Source: JAVBNJ01 sp031551625 (GTDB lineage Bacteria; Bacteroidota; Bacteroidia; Bacteroidales; UBA932). From it: a stretch of 9,621 nucleotides of DNA. Within the stretch, counting starts at the first letter, position 1. Every line of letters begins with the position of its first letter. The position numbers and the translations under genes were made by a program. Of the stretch, positions 7,680-9,621 are shown in pieces. Under the pieces are notes generated by a model. It did not search any database. It was not told the DNA's origin and saw only the letters and a program-made list of their open reading frames with translations. The stretch is from contig JAVBNJ010000154.1 in the NCBI GenBank assembly GCA_031551625.1, forward strand, positions 1 to 9,621, in the 5' to 3' direction.

Positions 7680-7958
7680 TTAGTGCCATACGGGAGTTCC
7701 AGTTCGAAATTGTACTTTGTGTATAAAATCATCGCCTTTACTTTTTAATACTTGGAGTAAGAATGCACCACCATCTGCCTTGGTGGCTTGGGCGGCCATC
7801 TCCGTTACTAATTTGTCAAATCCTTGCTTGTCGGCATAGTGAGTAATCGCATAATCCAAATCTCCTATAATTTCATCTACATATTTAATTCCTTTATTTG
7901 TTCCTTGGCTGGCACAAGTGCGGCAACGTGCGCCCACTGCAGCTACTATATAAAGATA
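7680..7958 (-). pseudogene. Orphan, truncated toxin-domain fragment
   Basis: An open frame of 93 codons that begins directly after the stop codon of the beta-propeller gene, in the same frame, with no ATG; the only likely start is a GTG at 7935-7937 (85 aa). It reads AAVGARCRTCAS, then a region with YVDEIIGDLDYAITHYADKQ and a segment ADGGAFLLQVLKSKGDDFIHK, before ending at a TAA at 7680-7682. It looks like the linker and first half of a toxin tip without its catalytic core. Skipping one base near 7706 gives a new frame, ELELPYGTNLITIE (7705-7664), ending at 7661. That resembles the block LPCANCKFDIE in the nuclease tip at the right edge. I therefore infer a decayed second copy of a related toxin cassette. 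It could instead be a small real protein from the GTG. Confidence 0.5.
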
Positions 7959-9047
7959 TTATTCTTTCTCAAAAATGTGTAATGTGTCAAAATAATCTAA
8001 AATGTACAGCTTACTATTGGAATATTCCATTTTTTTTATGGCCGGAAATTGGTCTTTTGCCTCAGGAATTTCGCTACTCCAAATTATTTCTTTTTTACTG
8101 CGGCTGAAAACGCCAAAGCGGTTATTACTTCCTCCTTCATAAAAATAGATTTCATCTCCTTCAAAACCAACCATGCGATCCATCTGGATTTTATGCTGTT
8201 TGCAACTAGTTGAAATATCATACATAAAATACTCGTCTAATGGTGATTTAAGATCAACCTCTCCATAATAGGTACTAATACTTCCAAAAATAATGGATTG
8301 AGAAATGTCAAATTGAGTACCATAACCAAAAACTCCTACTTCTTCGTCGGGAAAATCAAATTGCTTATTAATAAATTTGGTCGGGCTGGTTAAATAATAC
8401 TTAGCTTTTCCTGTTTCCGACGAAATAGCCAAAAGTTTTCCACTACCTAAACACATCCATATATTATTATCATATGTGCTCACAAATTTTAGAATATCGT
8501 TCTCTCGTTCTTCGTCAGTATTTACAGCAAACCAATTATATTTTGTATCTAATTCAAAACTCCATAGCGTTTGTCCAGTTCTAATTTCATAACACACTAT
8601 TTTTTTATTATGAAAATGAAAATAAATTCTATTTTTTTTAATTACCAATGGATTACAATAAGGTGTCGTTATATTAAAATCATCAATAATATTATCAGCC
8701 AAAATGTTTAATGCACCCCAATGACAGTTTATATCACCATTTTTTAAAAACTCTGTATTGAAAGAGATTACTTTATTACTTGGTACATTATAAAAGATAT
8801 CTGTAATAAGAGTTTTGTTATCAATTTGCTTGATCAGGGTGAATAAACTATCTAAAATAATTTGTTCGTTTTCTGTATTCACAATTATATAATCCTCGGA
8901 TAGTAAGCTTCCACCTGTTATCGGCTTGTGTATAACAATCTCCTTAGTGTTGAAATAAAATTTCCCATCTTTTTTAGCATATAATAATGATTTTTCTTTC
9001 GTTTGGAAAAAATCGACTTCGGATATTTGTGTTATTAATTGAAACAT
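7959..9047 (-). CDS. Beta-propeller protein, probable immunity protein
   Basis: A 362-aa protein of no family I can name, without signal peptide or membrane segment, so cytosolic. It carries several degenerate PQQ/quinoprotein-like propeller blades with the pattern of a strand, a Thr/Ser-Gly turn and Trp or aromatic: YEIRTGQTLWSFEL (153-166), LLAISSETGKAKYYL (205-219), FGVFSRSKKEIIWSSEI (311-327) and LYILDYFDTLHIF (347-359). Its ATG follows the nuclease-toxin stop by 12 bp, the normal place for a cognate immunity gene, and its base composition is as AT-rich as the toxin's. From position and cytosolic location I infer that it binds and blocks the nuclease tip. The propeller fold itself does not prove this. 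It may have its own promoter at 9068-9100. Confidence 0.65.
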   Translation of the reverse strand: MFQLITQISEVDFFQTKEKSLLYAKKDGKFYFNTKEIVIHKPITGGSLLSEDYIIVNTENEQIILDSLFTLIKQIDNKTLITDIFYNVPSNKVISFNTEFLKNGDINCHWGALNILADNIIDDFNITTPYCNPLVIKKNRIYFHFHNKKIVCYEIRTGQTLWSFELDTKYNWFAVNTDEERENDILKFVSTYDNNIWMCLGSGKLLAISSETGKAKYYLTSPTKFINKQFDFPDEEVGVFGYGTQFDISQSIIFGSISTYYGEVDLKSPLDEYFMYDISTSCKQHKIQMDRMVGFEGDEIYFYEGGSNNRFGVFSRSKKEIIWSSEIPEAKDQFPAIKKMEYSNSKLYILDYFDTLHIFEKE

Positions 9048-9059
9048 ATCTGCTATTAA

Positions 9060-9621
9060 TTATTTAACAAAGGTATACAAAATACTATTTTCTATCTCAA
9101 TCAGTTCTTTAAATGCTGTTTTCTTTGAGTTTTTCACCAAGTTCATCTGACTTTCGGAAAGTTCTCCAAATATGCTGGTACGTAGTTCTTTATTTTTCCA
9201 AATAGTTTCAAAAATATCATCAATGTTAGTGGTGAAAAATTCTTGCATTCCTAATTTAGCTTGAGTAATGGATAACTTTTTACTGGAAAATACATATTGA
9301 AGTTGCTCTATGGATTCTATATTAGTAATATAATTTAAGAATTGTGGTTTAGGTATTTTACTTGCATTTTGATAACTTTTGTATTCAATATATTTTAGTT
9401 CTTTTGGAGATTTAGCATTTAGTTCGATATCAAATTTACAGTTAGCACAGGGCAAATCGTTGCCATTAAATAGTAGGTCAAATTTTTTAATCCGGTCTTT
9501 AGCCAAATTGCGACCATCCAAATCCTGTATCATGTGCCAAAAACCGTCGTGAACGATAGGATTACAATGGTTTAATGCCTCTCTTATCCTTTTATAAAGA
9601 CAATCTCTGCCTTCGAATGTG
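9060..9621 (-). CDS. C-terminal nuclease tip of a polymorphic toxin (partial)
   Basis: The frame is open to the right edge; an internal ATG at 9531-9533 is not the real start, because 29 more codons upstream (TFEGRDCLYKRIRE...GFWH) are open and protein-like. Of the 186 visible residues, KFDIEL (D64) followed 15 residues later by YIEYKSY (E79, K81) forms the D-x(14)-E-x-K signature of a PD-(D/E)XK nuclease core. Two cysteines (CANC, 58-61) sit just before it. A mostly helical segment follows to the stop. The preceding helix-rich region and the abutting propeller gene match the organisation of polymorphic-toxin C-terminal tips in Bacteroidota. I infer a DNase or RNase tip of a larger exported protein; the N-terminal trafficking part lies outside the window. 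A restriction-like or recombination nuclease of this fold is the main alternative. Confidence 0.65.
   Translation of the reverse strand, partial: TFEGRDCLYKRIREALNHCNPIVHDGFWHMIQDLDGRNLAKDRIKKFDLLFNGNDLPCANCKFDIELNAKSPKELKYIEYKSYQNASKIPKPQFLNYITNIESIEQLQYVFSSKKLSITQAKLGMQEFFTTNIDDIFETIWKNKELRTSIFGELSESQMNLVKNSKKTAFKELIEIENSILYTFVK
9068..9100 (-). promoter_or_regulatory. Predicted internal promoter for the immunity gene
   Basis: Within the last codons of the nuclease gene the minus strand reads TACCTTTG (9075-9068), an exact -7 consensus match, with TTG (9100-9098) 22 bp upstream as a partial -33 box. Transcription would begin near 9061 and reach the propeller ATG at 9047 after a short leader. 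The bases also encode the toxin's final YTFV, so chance is possible. Confidence 0.4.

Noticed and set aside
9060..9533. Complete 157-aa gene starting at the ATG at 9531-9533
   Set aside because: The frame continues open and protein-like to the window edge, so this ATG is an internal methionine of a larger gene.

Overview
The window looks like chromosomal DNA from a member of the Bacteroidota. The evidence is the gene content (an MtaB-type tRNA methylthiotransferase, an MlaE/MlaF pair, FN3 and beta-barrel surface proteins), several exact matches to the Bacteroidetes -7 promoter element TAnnTTTG, and the near absence of Shine-Dalgarno sequences. Genus cannot be fixed from the sequence.

Layout. 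Positions 23-1327 (minus) carry mtaB, for tRNA t6A37 methylthiolation. A 68-bp divergent promoter region separates it from mlaE-mlaF (1396-2904, plus), the permease and ATPase of a lipid-transport ABC system. The MCE substrate-binding partner is not in the window. From 3060 to the right edge every gene is on the minus strand. In transcription order (right to left) they are: the 3' part of a large gene ending in a PD-(D/E)XK-like nuclease domain (9060 to the edge), a cytosolic beta-propeller protein (7959-9047), an orphan toxin-like fragment with no proper start (about 7680-7958), a chloramphenicol-acetyltransferase-family enzyme (7018-7647), a secreted protein made of FN3 repeats (4818-6857), and a predicted outer-membrane beta-barrel (3060-4805).

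The most interesting region is 7661-9621. I read it as the 3' end of a polymorphic-toxin locus: a nuclease tip, its probable immunity protein 12 bp downstream, and the broken remnant of a second related toxin tip starting right after the immunity stop codon. The toxin and immunity genes are strikingly AT-rich compared with the housekeeping genes (8 of 60 G/C at 8581-8640 against 35 of 60 at 2581-2640), as expected for exchanged cassettes. A consensus -7 element in the last codons of the toxin could give the immunity gene its own promoter.

The FN3 protein and the barrel form a two-gene operon with a consensus promoter at 6985-7016 and a leader in which a 12-bp perfect inverted repeat ends exactly at the start codon. 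Whether this surface pair serves the toxin or is independent cannot be settled here. All names rest on motif reading without a database search.
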